Assembly (NCBI RefSeq): GCF_001420715.1
Contig: NZ_LJJC01000004.1
Coordinates: 62,149 to 126,148, forward strand
Source of the DNA: Heyndrickxia shackletonii
GTDB taxonomy: Bacteria; Bacillota; Bacilli; Bacillales; Bacillaceae_C
Length of the DNA: 64,000 nt
Direction of reading: 5' to 3'
Numbering within the stretch: the first letter of the stretch is position 1; every line of letters begins with the position of its first letter. A program made the translations under genes and the position numbers. Positions 49,447 through 58,552 of the stretch are shown piece by piece. The notes beneath the pieces are model-generated. The model was not told the DNA's origin and did no database searches. It saw only the letters and a list, made by a program, of their open reading frames with translations.

Positions 49447-49722
49447 GTATTTAAGATAGATAAAGCTTGGAATACTGGGCTTTATTTTTTTATTCTACCA
49501 CGCAAAATAAATAAGATAACTAACATTTGCTTTAATGGAACAATGAAAAAAGCTGTGGTTCTCAAAAATATTGTAAAAAATTATGCCTATTAAAATTAAT
49601 ATTGAAATGTTCCTAAGAATTAAGTTTATGTATTTTCCTGAGTCTACCTATGATTTTATATAAAAAAACGAATAAATTTCTCCTTTTTTAAAAATAATAT
49701 TCTAAAAAAAGGAAGTGCTAGT

Positions 49723-50808
49723 ATTAATACACTTGATTCCATTACAAATAAGCAAATGATGCTTATTCTAATAACAGTGATAGGTCTAAACAATCATGTA
49801 TTTGTAATATCTCCACTTGTGCAACATGCAGGTAAAGATTCATGGATCAGTGTAATTCTATCATTTTTATTATCCATAGTCTGGATTATACTTCTTTTAG
49901 TTTTCCAAAAGTCAATTAATAATGAGGGAATTTTTGAGTGGCTACGATTTAAAGTAAACAAAAAAATTATTATTATTTTGGGAATAATCTTTATTCTCTT
50001 TTTAATAAATTTAAGTGCTATCACATTAAGAGAAACTATTGCGTTAATTAATGTTGGATATCTTCCTGAAACCCCAAAATGGATAGTAGCATGTATTTTC
50101 AGTATTGTTTGCCTATATTTTGGAGGATCAAAACTAGGAACGATAAGTATCATTAATATCTTATTACTCATTTTCGTTGTCTGTCTTGGGTTTTTCGTTG
50201 CTTTTACAAATATGGAACACAAAGATTATTCACTATTACTTCCTATTTTTGAAAATGGATATAGCCCCATATTAAAAAGTATTATTTTTCCCTATTCCGG
50301 AATGACTGAACTTATGCTTTTTTTATTTTTAAAAAAGAGAATTAATACTCCAGTTAAATTTCGACATCTCTTTATAACGTCTTTCATATTAATGGGGCTT
50401 ACATTAGGACCATTAATAGGAGCAATAACGGAATTTGATGAGGTTGAAGCATCCTATCAACGTTTCCCAGCATTTGAAGAATGGGGATTAGTTTCTATAG
50501 GGGATTTTATTGAACATGTGAGTTTTTTAGCTTTGTATCAATGGTTAGCAGGTGCATTTATTCGCATTTCCTTATTCTTTTATACGATAAAAGAAGTTTT
50601 ATTAGAAATTAATTTATATTCAAAATGGTGTCTATTTGTAATTTTATTTATCGTAATTGGATATGCCGTTTATCCCATCAGTGATATTCATTATTCGAAT
50701 GTTTTATGGAATATCCTACTACCTTTTACGACTTACTTTTTAATCAGTTTTTTACTTCTATTATCCTTATTTATTTTAGTACTACATAAAAGGAGAATAA
50801 ATGTATGA
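49723..50808 (+). CDS. GerAB/GerBB-type spore germinant receptor permease subunit, apparent AUU start
   Basis: About ten membrane helices; APC-type amino acid permease fold used by B subunits of Ger receptors. The family N-terminus (SITNKQMMLILITVIGLNNHV) is encoded upstream of the first ATG (49756); the only start placed after AAAGGAAGTG is ATT at 49723. From there ~361 aa, the family's usual length. The conserved segment FPAFEEWGLVSIGDFIEHV is intact. Binds the germinant in known receptors. Overlaps the next gene by ATGA. Confidence 0.85.
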   Translation: MNTLDSITNKQMMLILITVIGLNNHVFVISPLVQHAGKDSWISVILSFLLSIVWIILLLVFQKSINNEGIFEWLRFKVNKKIIIILGIIFILFLINLSAITLRETIALINVGYLPETPKWIVACIFSIVCLYFGGSKLGTISIINILLLIFVVCLGFFVAFTNMEHKDYSLLLPIFENGYSPILKSIIFPYSGMTELMLFLFLKKRINTPVKFRHLFITSFILMGLTLGPLIGAITEFDEVEASYQRFPAFEEWGLVSIGDFIEHVSFLALYQWLAGAFIRISLFFYTIKEVLLEINLYSKWCLFVILFIVIGYAVYPISDIHYSNVLWNILLPFTTYFLISFLLLLSLFILVLHKRRINV

Positions 50809-52331
50809 AGTTTTTCAAAAAAAAATCCCTACAAAAAAATTTATCAATAAGTAATGATAATAATAAAAAGAGCACCGTAATTAGTGAACGAGTATTAAGA
50901 AATGTTCTAAAAAAATGTCCGGATATACAATTTTCCTCAACTACTTATATACATCATCAAATTACATATATATATTGTTCGGGATTAGTCAATACTGAAA
51001 TATTATACAATACTGTTCCTCAGTCAATTGATCATTTTTTTTTCGTACATAAAGGCGAAATCACTGAGGAACAGATACGCAACTATCTACATATCCCAAC
51101 CTTGGATGTAATTGATAATTTAGAGGTTGCAATAACGGATATATTCGCCGGAAAATTATTAATCGATTTTGGAATCAATGGAAAACTTTTTACGATTGAT
51201 ATATCAGAACGTCCTCAAAGAAAGCCTGAAGAGACTGCCACTGAAGCAACTGTAAAAGGTCCTAGAGATAACTTTATTGAGGATATCAATGTTAACATTT
51301 CTTTAATCAGGAAAAGATTACGCACATCTTCACTTGCATTTGAACAAACAACGATAGGTAAACGTTCCCAAACGAAAGTTGCTATTCTTTATATGGAAGA
51401 TATCGCAAATATGAATGTACTTAAAGAAATAAAAAATAGACTTTCTACCATTGATATCGACGGACTTGTAACTACCCAACAATTAGAAGAAACGTTCAAT
51501 AACACTCCTTATGCAGTATTTCCAAGACACCAGTATACTGGTAAGCCAGATTTCGCTGTGCAAACATTATTAAATGGAAGGTTTGTTATCCTAATTGATG
51601 GTGTCACTATTGCCTTAATTACTCCTATTAACTTTTTTTTGCTACTTAAAGGAAGTGAAGATAAAGAAGTATCATACATCTTCAGTTCATTTCAACGATT
51701 GATAAGAATATCTGGACTTTTCTTGTCAGCTATACTACCAGGCATATGGGTCTCTTTAACCTCATTTCATCAAGATCAACTCCCACTCTCATTATTAGCA
51801 ACCGTTGTCGAATCAAGAAAAGGAGTTCCATTACCATTATCCATTGAAGTTATTCTTATGTTACTTTTATTTGAACTTTTTAAAGAGGCGGGATTACGAT
51901 TACCTATGTCCATTGGTCAAATTCTTAGTGTAGTTGGTGGATTAATAATTGGAGATGCTGCAATAAGTGCTGGATTGGCTAGTCCGGTTACCGTCGTTGT
52001 AATAGCTCTTTCCACATTATCCACGTTTAATCTAAATGACCAATCTTTAATTGGAACACTCTCTCTTACACGTCTTTTTATTATTATATTCTCTTCTTTA
52101 TTCGGTTTTTTTGGCATGTTTACAGCAATATTTGTTATTTGTGCATATATCGGCAGAATAAATACATTTGGTGTTTCTTATTTGGAGGGAATTAGCCTAC
52201 TAAATATATCTGATTTTATTAAAACAATTATTAAAATTCCTAGCACAAAATACACAAAAAGGCCAAAAGCGCTCGAATTAAATGACGTTACTAGAACAGG
52301 TGAAGAAAATGAAAATAAAAAGAAAAGCTAA
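50805..52331 (+). CDS. GerAA-type spore germinant receptor subunit A
   Basis: 508 aa. Cytoplasmic N-terminal domain (~1-280; DNFIEDINVNISLIRKRLR, VAILYMEDIAN) and a membrane C-terminal domain with about five helices (GLFLSAILPGIWVSLTSFHQDQLPLSLLAT, ESRKGVPLPLSIEVILMLLLFELFKEAGLRLP, GDAAISAGLASPVTVVVIALS), which are the GerA family hallmarks. Forms the receptor ion channel in the spore inner membrane. Full length. Confidence 0.92.
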   Translation: MKFFKKKSLQKNLSISNDNNKKSTVISERVLRNVLKKCPDIQFSSTTYIHHQITYIYCSGLVNTEILYNTVPQSIDHFFFVHKGEITEEQIRNYLHIPTLDVIDNLEVAITDIFAGKLLIDFGINGKLFTIDISERPQRKPEETATEATVKGPRDNFIEDINVNISLIRKRLRTSSLAFEQTTIGKRSQTKVAILYMEDIANMNVLKEIKNRLSTIDIDGLVTTQQLEETFNNTPYAVFPRHQYTGKPDFAVQTLLNGRFVILIDGVTIALITPINFFLLLKGSEDKEVSYIFSSFQRLIRISGLFLSAILPGIWVSLTSFHQDQLPLSLLATVVESRKGVPLPLSIEVILMLLLFELFKEAGLRLPMSIGQILSVVGGLIIGDAAISAGLASPVTVVVIALSTLSTFNLNDQSLIGTLSLTRLFIIIFSSLFGFFGMFTAIFVICAYIGRINTFGVSYLEGISLLNISDFIKTIIKIPSTKYTKRPKALELNDVTRTGEENENKKKS

Positions 52332-53496
52332 TCAATTTTTTCTTTTATTGAGCATTTTAACTACAGTATTTCTTTCTGGATGCTGGGATGTGAAACAAAC
52401 GGAAAGAATGGTTTACATACATTCTATAGGTCTTGACTATAAAGACGGTAAATATATAGCATATTTACAAATCATTAATTTAGGACTACTTGCAAAAAGC
52501 GAGGCAGGAGGTAGCAATAACCAAGTTACAGCAGAACTTGGTCATGCATCAGGAAATACCGTGGAAGAAGCCATCTTTAATATCTATCAGACAACTCAAA
52601 GAAGACTTTTCTGGGGGCATATTGCATACATTGTTTTCACAGAAAATGTTTTGAAACAAGGAGGCTTACAAGCCATTACAGATATATTAGATCGGTATGT
52701 TGAAACTTATTATCAAATATGGATATATCTAACGGAAGATTCCATTCCTAATATACTTCATGCCATGCCGAATATTGGAATGTCTACAGATCTTTCACGC
52801 CTTAGTGATCCAGAACCTAGTTTTAAACAATTTTCCTATATCCGACCTATTGATTTAAGAAGATTAATTATTTTAAATAACCGTCCACCAAATGAAATAG
52901 TATTACCAATTATTTCAGGAAATCACCAATCATGGGAAGCTGATTCTAAACACATGGATGCAGCAATATTAAACGGATTAGGTATTATCACTAATGACAA
53001 TTTGAAAGGGTATCTTAGTAACAGTAAAGCTAAAGGATATAGATGGATGAATAAGGATTTTCAAAGATCAGAAATAACTATAAAAGGCAAGGAAGGTATG
53101 GGTCTTTTATTAAGGAACTTACATGTAAAGGTAACTCCGGTCATAAAACATAATGAGGTTAAATTTGATGTTAAAATTAAAGCTAAAGTACATATAAATA
53201 AAGTAAGACGAACTAATTCATTAGAGGAAATAAGTTCTGAGGCTAAAAGGAAAATTAAAAAAGAAATAATGGATACTTATTTAGAAGGTCTGAAACTGGA
53301 TTCTGATATATATCGTCTTTCAAACGTACTTTACATAAAGAATTATTCCACTTGGAAAAGAATACAACATGATGGAAAAATACCGTTGAATAATCACTCA
53401 ATTAATAATATTGACATTAATTTAAAAATAATAGATGCTGGAAAACAAAGGAACAAGCCCACCTTAATTAAGAGAAAATATCCGAGCCATCCATAA
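52309..53496 (+). CDS. GerAC-type spore germinant receptor lipoprotein
   Basis: 395 aa from the ATG at 52309 (CAGGTGAAGA before it; an ATG at 52282 would precede the signal peptide). Lipobox FLSGCWD, the C-subunit hallmark, then VKQTERMVYIHSIGLDY and the three-domain Ger(x)C fold. Overlaps gerAA by 23 nt. Final gene of the operon. Confidence 0.9.
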   Translation: MKIKRKANQFFLLLSILTTVFLSGCWDVKQTERMVYIHSIGLDYKDGKYIAYLQIINLGLLAKSEAGGSNNQVTAELGHASGNTVEEAIFNIYQTTQRRLFWGHIAYIVFTENVLKQGGLQAITDILDRYVETYYQIWIYLTEDSIPNILHAMPNIGMSTDLSRLSDPEPSFKQFSYIRPIDLRRLIILNNRPPNEIVLPIISGNHQSWEADSKHMDAAILNGLGIITNDNLKGYLSNSKAKGYRWMNKDFQRSEITIKGKEGMGLLLRNLHVKVTPVIKHNEVKFDVKIKAKVHINKVRRTNSLEEISSEAKRKIKKEIMDTYLEGLKLDSDIYRLSNVLYIKNYSTWKRIQHDGKIPLNNHSINNIDINLKIIDAGKQRNKPTLIKRKYPSHP

Positions 53497-53583
53497 TTGG
53501 ATGGCTTTAAGTCGATGTTTAACATCATGTTTTAAACCATTATAGAGGGTCCATATAAATTTCAAGAGGTAAAATGCTTAGGC

Positions 53584-54297
53584 GTGGATGTTGCTTTATT
53601 TGGGTTCTCCATTATTTTTTGTTGGGAGAATGAACAAGCAAAATTAAATGAAGAAATTAGACAAGGTTTAATAGATAGGTTGGAAGAAAAACTACTTCAA
53701 GATTTTTATAGGGAATTAGAAGGTATTAGTTTGAATTTAACTTTAAATATTACTGTGGGAAGTGTGATAGAGAAAGCATTGTAACCGCCAAGTAGAAATG
53801 AACACTTTCTTACCCCAAAAATGCTAAATAAGCCTGAACACTATTTTCCAGTAGAGACGTGCACTTTATTTGGAGAGGCGGGCATGATAGCCTACTTGGG
53901 CTGAGCCAGATACCTTGGTACATCTGGCTTCTTGGCTCACAATCTTGCCCGTAGAGGCTCCAAGTAAAGTGACATTGGACACGTTCTAATTTCCAGTAAA
54001 GTGTTCACTTCAATTTGGCAAAAAGTGTTCAAAGTTATCTGACGGTTACAAGCATACATTGCTACAAAACATTATTCAGAATCTGAATGGGATATTCTAG
54101 CGAAGTCAATGAAAGAATTCGAGGCTAACTTGGATATTAATAATAAGGGTGTAACTCCAAGGATATCTCTTGAAATAGATGTTCTAAGAGGATTAGAAGA
54201 CCATCAATCTGAATTCAGGAAATTAAACACCTACGCTGAAGCAAAAAGGGCAGTGAATTTGAGTTATGTAATTAAATTAGTTGTATATGCTTACTAG
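53584..54297 (+). pseudogene. Hypothetical gene split by a MITE
   Basis: Upstream part (from GTG 53584, ...VGSVIEKA) and downstream part (...IATKHYSESEWDILAKSMKEFEANLD..., ending VVYAY, stop 54295-54297) join in one frame when the 271-bp element and one AGCAT copy are removed, giving about 145 aa. Mixed helix/strand sequence with no recognised domain. Disruption after residue ~65 is recent because no other frame damage is visible. Last cargo gene before the left transposon end. Confidence 0.65.
53780..54050. mobile_element. 271-bp MITE with 5-bp target duplication
   Basis: Ends TGTAACCGCCA (53780-53790) and, inverted, TGTAACCGTCA (54040-54050), each followed inward by a GAACACTTT motif. Target duplication AGCAT on both sides (53775-53779, 54051-54055). 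Interior folds on itself (CACTTTATTTGGAG with CTCCAAGTAAAGTG; AGCCAGAT with ATCTGGCT). No coding capacity; multiple terminal repeats and 5-bp duplication suggest an IS21-like parent. Confidence 0.85.
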
Positions 54298-54316
54298 ATT
54301 AACACCACTACGAAAT

Positions 54317-54462
54317 GATCAAACTTTTTTATAAAAACGACACTTGAATCTGCTGATAAAGAATCCATTTTAATCAATCTTTTTTCAAAATGGATTCTTT
54401 ATATTCGTTGTAAAATTAGGGTTTGTGTGATATTTTTGATCAAACTTTATTTCAAAGCAACA
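54317..54462 (-). repeat. Left end of the Tn7-like element with three TnsB-like sites
   Basis: Reading inward from 54462: AAAGTTTGATCAAAA (about 54435-54448), AAAAAGATTGATTAAAA (~54369-54384) and AAAAAGTTTGATCATTT (~54313-54329). Spaced sites at the left and contiguous sites at the right is the Tn7 pattern. A 16-bp AAAGAATCCATTTT/AAAATGGATTCTTT inverted repeat between them may terminate transcription. Confidence 0.7.
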
Positions 54463-54467
54463 GATGT

Positions 54468-54602
54468 TGTTCATGTCTAGATACATTAAAGTTGACTACT
54501 TTACATTAAAGTTCGCTACTTTACATTAAAGTTCACTACTTTACATTAAAGTTCGCTACTTTACATTAAAGTTCACTACTTTACATTAAAGTAAGTTACT
54601 AG
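54468..54602 (+). repeat. Orphan end of a second Tn7-like element, six 20-bp repeats
   Basis: Begins TGTTCATGTC right after the GATGT duplication, then six contiguous 20-mers TTACATTAAAGTTCGCTACT (54481-54600; alternating TTCGC/TTCAC; outer copies diverged). Removing the 19.8-kb element would put this terminus exactly at the attTn7 position, 25 bp from glmS. No tns genes follow to the window end. Confidence 0.78.
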
Positions 54603-54666
54603 TGTACATCAAAAATTAATGTACTGAAACATCTATGTAAATCCTTAAGTAAAAAAGTTTGAATTA

Positions 54667-54714
54667 GATCGAAGGAAAATCAGGTGGATCCTGGTTACCC
54701 TTCGATCTTTTTTT
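54667..54714 (+). terminator. Terminator-like hairpin
   Basis: GATCGAAGG/CCTTCGATC with nested CAGG/CCTG, followed by TTTTTTT. No gene before it remains; 54603-54843 otherwise shows nothing. Confidence 0.75.
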
Positions 54715-54843
54715 AAGAAAGAAGCAGAAAAGAAGGGCATAAGTTTTTTTATATGAAAATCTTAATTATCAGTATACGAACCAAGGTCCATTTCTAGGGA
54801 TTCTAATAATTAATTTATTTAAATAATAATTAATGTGTTACAC

Positions 54844-54879
54844 AAAAACAAGGGAGTACTACTCCCTTGTTTTTGCATT
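54844..54879 (+). terminator. Terminator used as intron target, copy 2 site
   Basis: AAAAACAAGGGAGT pairs with ACTCCCTTGTTTTT, then GCATT; the intron starts at the next base. Confidence 0.85.
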
Positions 54880-56775
54880 GTGCGCCCGGCATGGGTGTAG
54901 TCTCTAGGGTGAAAGTCCCGAACTGTGAAGGCAGAAGTAGCAGTTAGCTTAACGCAAGGGTGTCCGTGGTGACGCGGAATCTGAAGGAAGCGAGCGGCAA
55001 ACTTCCGGTCTGAGGAACACGAACTTCATACAAGGCTAGGTATCATTGGATGAGTTTGCAATACAAAACAAAGTCCTTTCTGCCGAAGGTGATACAAAGT
55101 AAATGAAGCAGATAGATGGAAGGAAAGATTGCACTCTTACCCGGGGAGGTCTGGTTGATACGCCAAGTACACTTGGTAACCTATCTAGTAATGGATAGCT
55201 GAACAATCAGAAGTCAGCCGAAGTCGTAGTACTTGGTTTGCTCGAGAGAATCAAGGAAGGACTGAACCATTTTAGGAGAACAAACACTCGGCAAACGGTT
55301 CTTTATGTATGAAAGCAGAAAATTCTTACGGAACCTACCTGAAAGGAAGAAATGGTGAATTCCATGGGGGACTTCGGGAGGGCTTAGTAAAGAACCCACT
55401 TAATGAGAATGTATTGTTCACGTAGAAAGGATAAATCTCAATGTTAATGGAACGAATGCTGTCACGGGAAAATCTTTTACTGGCATTAAAGCGAGTAGAA
55501 AAGAACAAAGGAAGTCATGGAGTAGACAATATGTCCGTAAAAGACCTACGAAGACATATTCTCGAAACGTGGGATACACTTAAAACATCCTTAATGGAGG
55601 GTACTTATCAACCTTCTCCTGTCCGTCGGGTTGAAATCCCAAAACCGAACGGTGGAGTAAGGTTATTAGGTATCCCAACCGTGACAGACCGTTTCATCCA
55701 ACAGGCGATTACTCAGATTTTAACCCCTATCTTCGACCCGACTTTTTCAACACAGAGCTATGGTTTTCGACCAAACAAACGAGGTCATGACGGTGTTAGA
55801 CAAGCGAAGAAATATATCGAAGAGGGATACCGATGGGTAGTCGACATGGACTTGGAGAAATTCTTTGATAAAGTCAATCATGATAGATTAATGCGGACTC
55901 TATCCAAAAGGATTCAAGACAGAACGCTCCTATCACTAATTCGGAAGTATCTACAGTCTGGCATTATGATTAATGGAGTCATAACGAAATCCGAGGAGGG
56001 TACGCCCCAAGGTGGACCATTAAGTCCTTTACTCTCCAATATCGTTCTAGATGAACTAGACAAAGAGTTAGAAAAGAGAGGGCACAAGTTTGTCCGATAC
56101 GCAGATGATTGTAATATCTACGTAAAATCGAGAAGAGCCGGAGAGCGAGTAATGGACTCGATTACTACTTTCATTGAATTTACTCTAAAACTAAAGGTGA
56201 ATCGAGAAAAGTCAGCTGTAGACAGACCTTGGAAAAGAAAGTTTTTAGGTTTTAGCTTCACATTTCATAAGAAACCGAAGGTGCGGATGTCAAACCAAAG
56301 TATTCAACGTGTCAAGAAACGGATACGAGAATTAACTTCAAGGTCAAAACCAATTCCAATGGATTATAGAATAGAGAAGCTGAATCAATATTTGATTGGC
56401 TGGTGCGGATATTATGCATTAGCAGATACACCCACTATTTTCAAAGAATTAGACGAATGGATTAGAAGGCGTCTCAGAATGTGCCAATGGAAAGAATGGA
56501 AGAAACCAAAAACCAAAGTAAGAAAACTCATTGGATTAGGGATTCCAAAAGAGAAGGCATACGAATGGGGAAACTCTAGAAAGAAATATTGGAGAATAGC
56601 CAGAAGCCCAATCCTACAGAAAACCCTCACAAACTCCTATTGGGAGATGCGAGGGCTGAAGAGTCTTTATGTGAGATATTCTCAACTACGTCAGACATAA
56701 ATGGAACCGCCGTATACGGAACCGTACGTACGGTGGTGTGAGAGGTCGGGGGTTAGTCACCTCCTCCTACTCGAT
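54880..56775 (+). mobile_element. Group II intron, class C type, copy 2
   Basis: Apparently identical to 2837-4732 over its whole 1896 bp and offset by 52,043 bp throughout, with unrelated flanks except that both follow a terminator. It lies outside the 19.8-kb Tn7-like element, beyond the orphan Tn7-like end. Confidence 0.9.
55441..56700 (+). CDS. ltrA: Group II intron reverse transcriptase/maturase, copy 2
   Basis: Same 419-aa protein as at 3398-4657: RT with YADD and maturase domain, no HNH domain. Intact. Confidence 0.93.
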   Translation: MLMERMLSRENLLLALKRVEKNKGSHGVDNMSVKDLRRHILETWDTLKTSLMEGTYQPSPVRRVEIPKPNGGVRLLGIPTVTDRFIQQAITQILTPIFDPTFSTQSYGFRPNKRGHDGVRQAKKYIEEGYRWVVDMDLEKFFDKVNHDRLMRTLSKRIQDRTLLSLIRKYLQSGIMINGVITKSEEGTPQGGPLSPLLSNIVLDELDKELEKRGHKFVRYADDCNIYVKSRRAGERVMDSITTFIEFTLKLKVNREKSAVDRPWKRKFLGFSFTFHKKPKVRMSNQSIQRVKKRIRELTSRSKPIPMDYRIEKLNQYLIGWCGYYALADTPTIFKELDEWIRRRLRMCQWKEWKKPKTKVRKLIGLGIPKEKAYEWGNSRKKYWRIARSPILQKTLTNSYWEMRGLKSLYVRYSQLRQT

Positions 56776-56884
56776 TACCCAGGTTTATTTCCTGCATTTG
56801 GATCCTCTTTATCATTTCAGATGTTGAATGTGGCATTAGAGCTAGCAAAAGAAGAATGGCTTTACGAATGGTTCAACATAAGTA

Positions 56885-57016
56885 ATGGATGCAAGGGCTG
56901 AAAATACATTCGATAGTGTCATATCAAGACATGGATTAATGTTTGTTCCAAACGTGAAACAGGCATTTAAAGAAATTTATCGTGTATTAAAAAAGCGGGG
57001 CTTTAGTTTGGTCTAA
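56885..57016 (+). pseudogene. Fragment of a SAM-dependent methyltransferase
   Basis: 43 codons (ENTFDSVISRHGLMFVPNVKQA, then FKEIYRVLKKRGFSLV) match the motif III-IV region of UbiE-type class I methyltransferases (FD..ISR.GLMF..N....KEIYRVLKPGG). The SAM-binding N-terminus and the C-terminus are missing. Confidence 0.65.
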
Positions 57017-57187
57017 ACTAGAAAATAATCCTGGAATATCAATTCCTATGGGAGTTTTGTATCGATTAGCTAATTTAGAACCACCTAAATAAGATAACCT
57101 AATGTTGAAAAAAAGAACCTCCTTTGTCAAATGAGTGAATATTTTCTGTACTCTTAAAAGTGTCAAGTCTTTATAATGCCAGGTGAA

Positions 57188-57465
57188 TTAGAAGTTGATC
57201 AGGTGAATAATTTTATAATTGTACTTATAAGGTGGGCTGAATAGTACTTTTAATAGTAACCCATCTATCTGGATAGTAATTTTGTAAATATCATGATACT
57301 TGGGGATCTCTACTAATTCATCGATTTTATTTCCTACATGCATAACCCCTTGACTTTAAACCCAGTCCAATACCTTAATTTCTTTTGTGAAACCTAATAA
57401 TACATGGACATTTTCAGGGATTCTGTCTAAACAGGGGTGGAGGATTTTGAGATCCGAAATTGATG
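57188..57465 (-). pseudogene. Possible decayed gene
   Basis: Minus-strand frame with protein-like sequence (DRIPENVHVLLGFTKEIKVLDWV, in-frame stop, then MHVGNKIDELVEIPKYHDIYK and ITIQIDGLLLKVLFSPP), broken by one TGA or TAA-type stop and with no start. No family recognised. The rest of 57017-57510 shows nothing else. Confidence 0.3.
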
Positions 57466-57511
57466 GGTGAACTATAAAGGAAATTACCCTTTTGAGCGGG
57501 AATCGAGTAAT

Positions 57512-57560
57512 AAAAAAATGGATGAAATCTTTCTTAAAAAAGGGACTTCATCCATTTTTA
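57512..57560. terminator. Bidirectional terminator
   Basis: AAAAATGGATGAA/TTCATCCATTTTT; lies just downstream of the YmaF remnant on the minus strand. Confidence 0.75.
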
Positions 57561-57565
57561 TTGTA

Positions 57566-57841
57566 TTATTTTGTACCGGGAGCGGGTTGGTCAACACCTT
57601 TTACATGGTGGCGATGATGATTCGCTTCACTTGTATAAAAGTCATAATAATGAACATGCATGCCATTACCGACAGGAATAGCTGGACCTGAATAAGCTTA
57701 ATAGTAATGTGTGTGTCCGTCCTCGTATAAAACATAACCCTCCGTATAATGAATATGACTTCCTTCCTGCGTCTGAATCGGTGGGGATGTAACATCAAGA
57801 CATTGATGGACATGCCCGTTATCTACGGACGTATAGTCAAC
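57566..57841 (-). pseudogene. YmaF-like protein, C-terminal remnant with nonsense mutation
   Basis: Minus-strand frame rich in HxH repeats (DNGHVHQ, GSHIHYTEGY, DGHTHYY, stop, AYSGPAIPVGNGMHVHYYDFYTSEANHH..). This is the YmaF family pattern. An in-frame TAA sits in the middle and no start is available (stop at 57845-57847), so it is a fragment. A matching N-terminal piece lies at 61970-62089. Confidence 0.65.
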
Positions 57842-57844
57842 GGA

Positions 57845-58012
57845 TTAGTTTTTAAAGCATTAGGAATTATATTCATTTACTTAGGCGGAGAATTATTTGG
57901 GGAAGGATTAGTCAAAATTGTTGGTGGTGGTGAAGTTTTTGAAACAGTAGCGTTAATCGTCTTTATTATTCCGTCCTTATTTATATTCCTGAAGAAAGAC
58001 CTTCAAAAATAA
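57845..58012 (+). other. Possible membrane-protein fragment
   Basis: Open frame encoding FKALGIIFIYLGGELFGEGL and TVALIVFIIPSLFIFLKKDLQK, two likely membrane helices, with no start of its own. Could be a remnant or part of a fused frame. Confidence 0.3.
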
Positions 58013-58047
58013 TTTAGAAACAAAAAAGGTGCATAATTAAAAGAATT

Positions 58048-58083
58048 AAAGGGGCACAGCTATTATATAGATGCCCCTTTTGA
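58048..58083. terminator. Bidirectional terminator
   Basis: AAAGGGGCA/TGCCCCTTTT stem; follows the DUF1259 gene on the minus strand. Confidence 0.75.
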
Positions 58084-58151
58084 GCATGGCAACAAAATGG
58101 AAAAGGAAGCCATTCATGATTATTTTGAGAAGTATCACAAATGCATTATCA

Positions 58152-58550
58152 TTAGAATAGTCCTGCTTCCCTTGCGGCAGCAATACTATTTCTAGCAAAC
58201 TCTTCCGCAGAAATGCCAACATTCTCCCAATGTATATACATTAAACGTGGATTTTCAAACAGCCAATGGTTATGAAAGGCCGTTACGATAAGGCTTCTTT
58301 TCCGTAATGCTGCTATAAATCGATTAAGTTCTTTTTGGAGAACAACCGATTCACCAAAATTTAGACCATTATTTTCAAAGGATAACATAAACGGAAGTGC
58401 AAGCGGTGAACGTGTGCGGCGCCCTAAAATAGTAGCATTAATATCTCGAAGTCGCATTACAGTACATACAGGTGCTGCTGAAATAACTTCGCCGCCGATA
58501 ATATCTGCCAGTCGTTGGCATGTTGAAGCAGTTATTTCCCTAATTTTCAA
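58152..58550 (-). CDS. DUF1259 (LppY/LpqO-like) domain protein
   Basis: 132 aa. RDINATILGRRTRSPLALPF, LNFGESVVLQKELNRFIAALR and VTAFHNHWLFENPRLMYIHWE are diagnostic of DUF1259, found in Bacillus and as lipoproteins in mycobacteria. Function unknown. About half the length of two-domain members. It follows the MBL gene by 2 nt, so they form one operon. Confidence 0.85.
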   Translation of the reverse strand: MKIREITASTCQRLADIIGGEVISAAPVCTVMRLRDINATILGRRTRSPLALPFMLSFENNGLNFGESVVLQKELNRFIAALRKRSLIVTAFHNHWLFENPRLMYIHWENVGISAEEFARNSIAAAREAGLF

Positions 58551-58552
58551 AG

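Larger units (their letters stand above)
34663..54462 (+). mobile_element. Tn7-like transposon (tnsABCDE plus cargo) at attTn7
   Basis: Right end TGTGGATTTGAAATAAAGT (34663-34681) and, inverted, left end TGTTGCTTTGAAATAAAGT (54444-54462) match at 17 of 19 bases. Exact 5-bp duplications GATGT flank it (34658-34662 and 54463-54467). The distance from the glmS stop is 25 bp, as for Tn7. tnsA is next to the glmS-proximal end, the Tn7 order. Size 19.8 kb; cargo from 43.4 to 54.3 kb is AT-rich compared with the flanking chromosome. Confidence 0.93.

Noticed and set aside
54481-54600. CRISPR-like array of 20-bp units
   Set aside because: The units are contiguous with no unique spacers, and they match transposon end repeats better; no cas genes are present.
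54600-54631. ACA at 54608 or 54631 as left end of the 19.8-kb element
   Set aside because: Neither is followed by GATGT nor matches the right-end terminus; the end at 54462 has both.
57467-57813. 74-codon plus-strand and 70-codon minus-strand frames near the YmaF remnant
   Set aside because: Protein sequences are not family-like and they overlap the terminator and the recognisable HxH frame.
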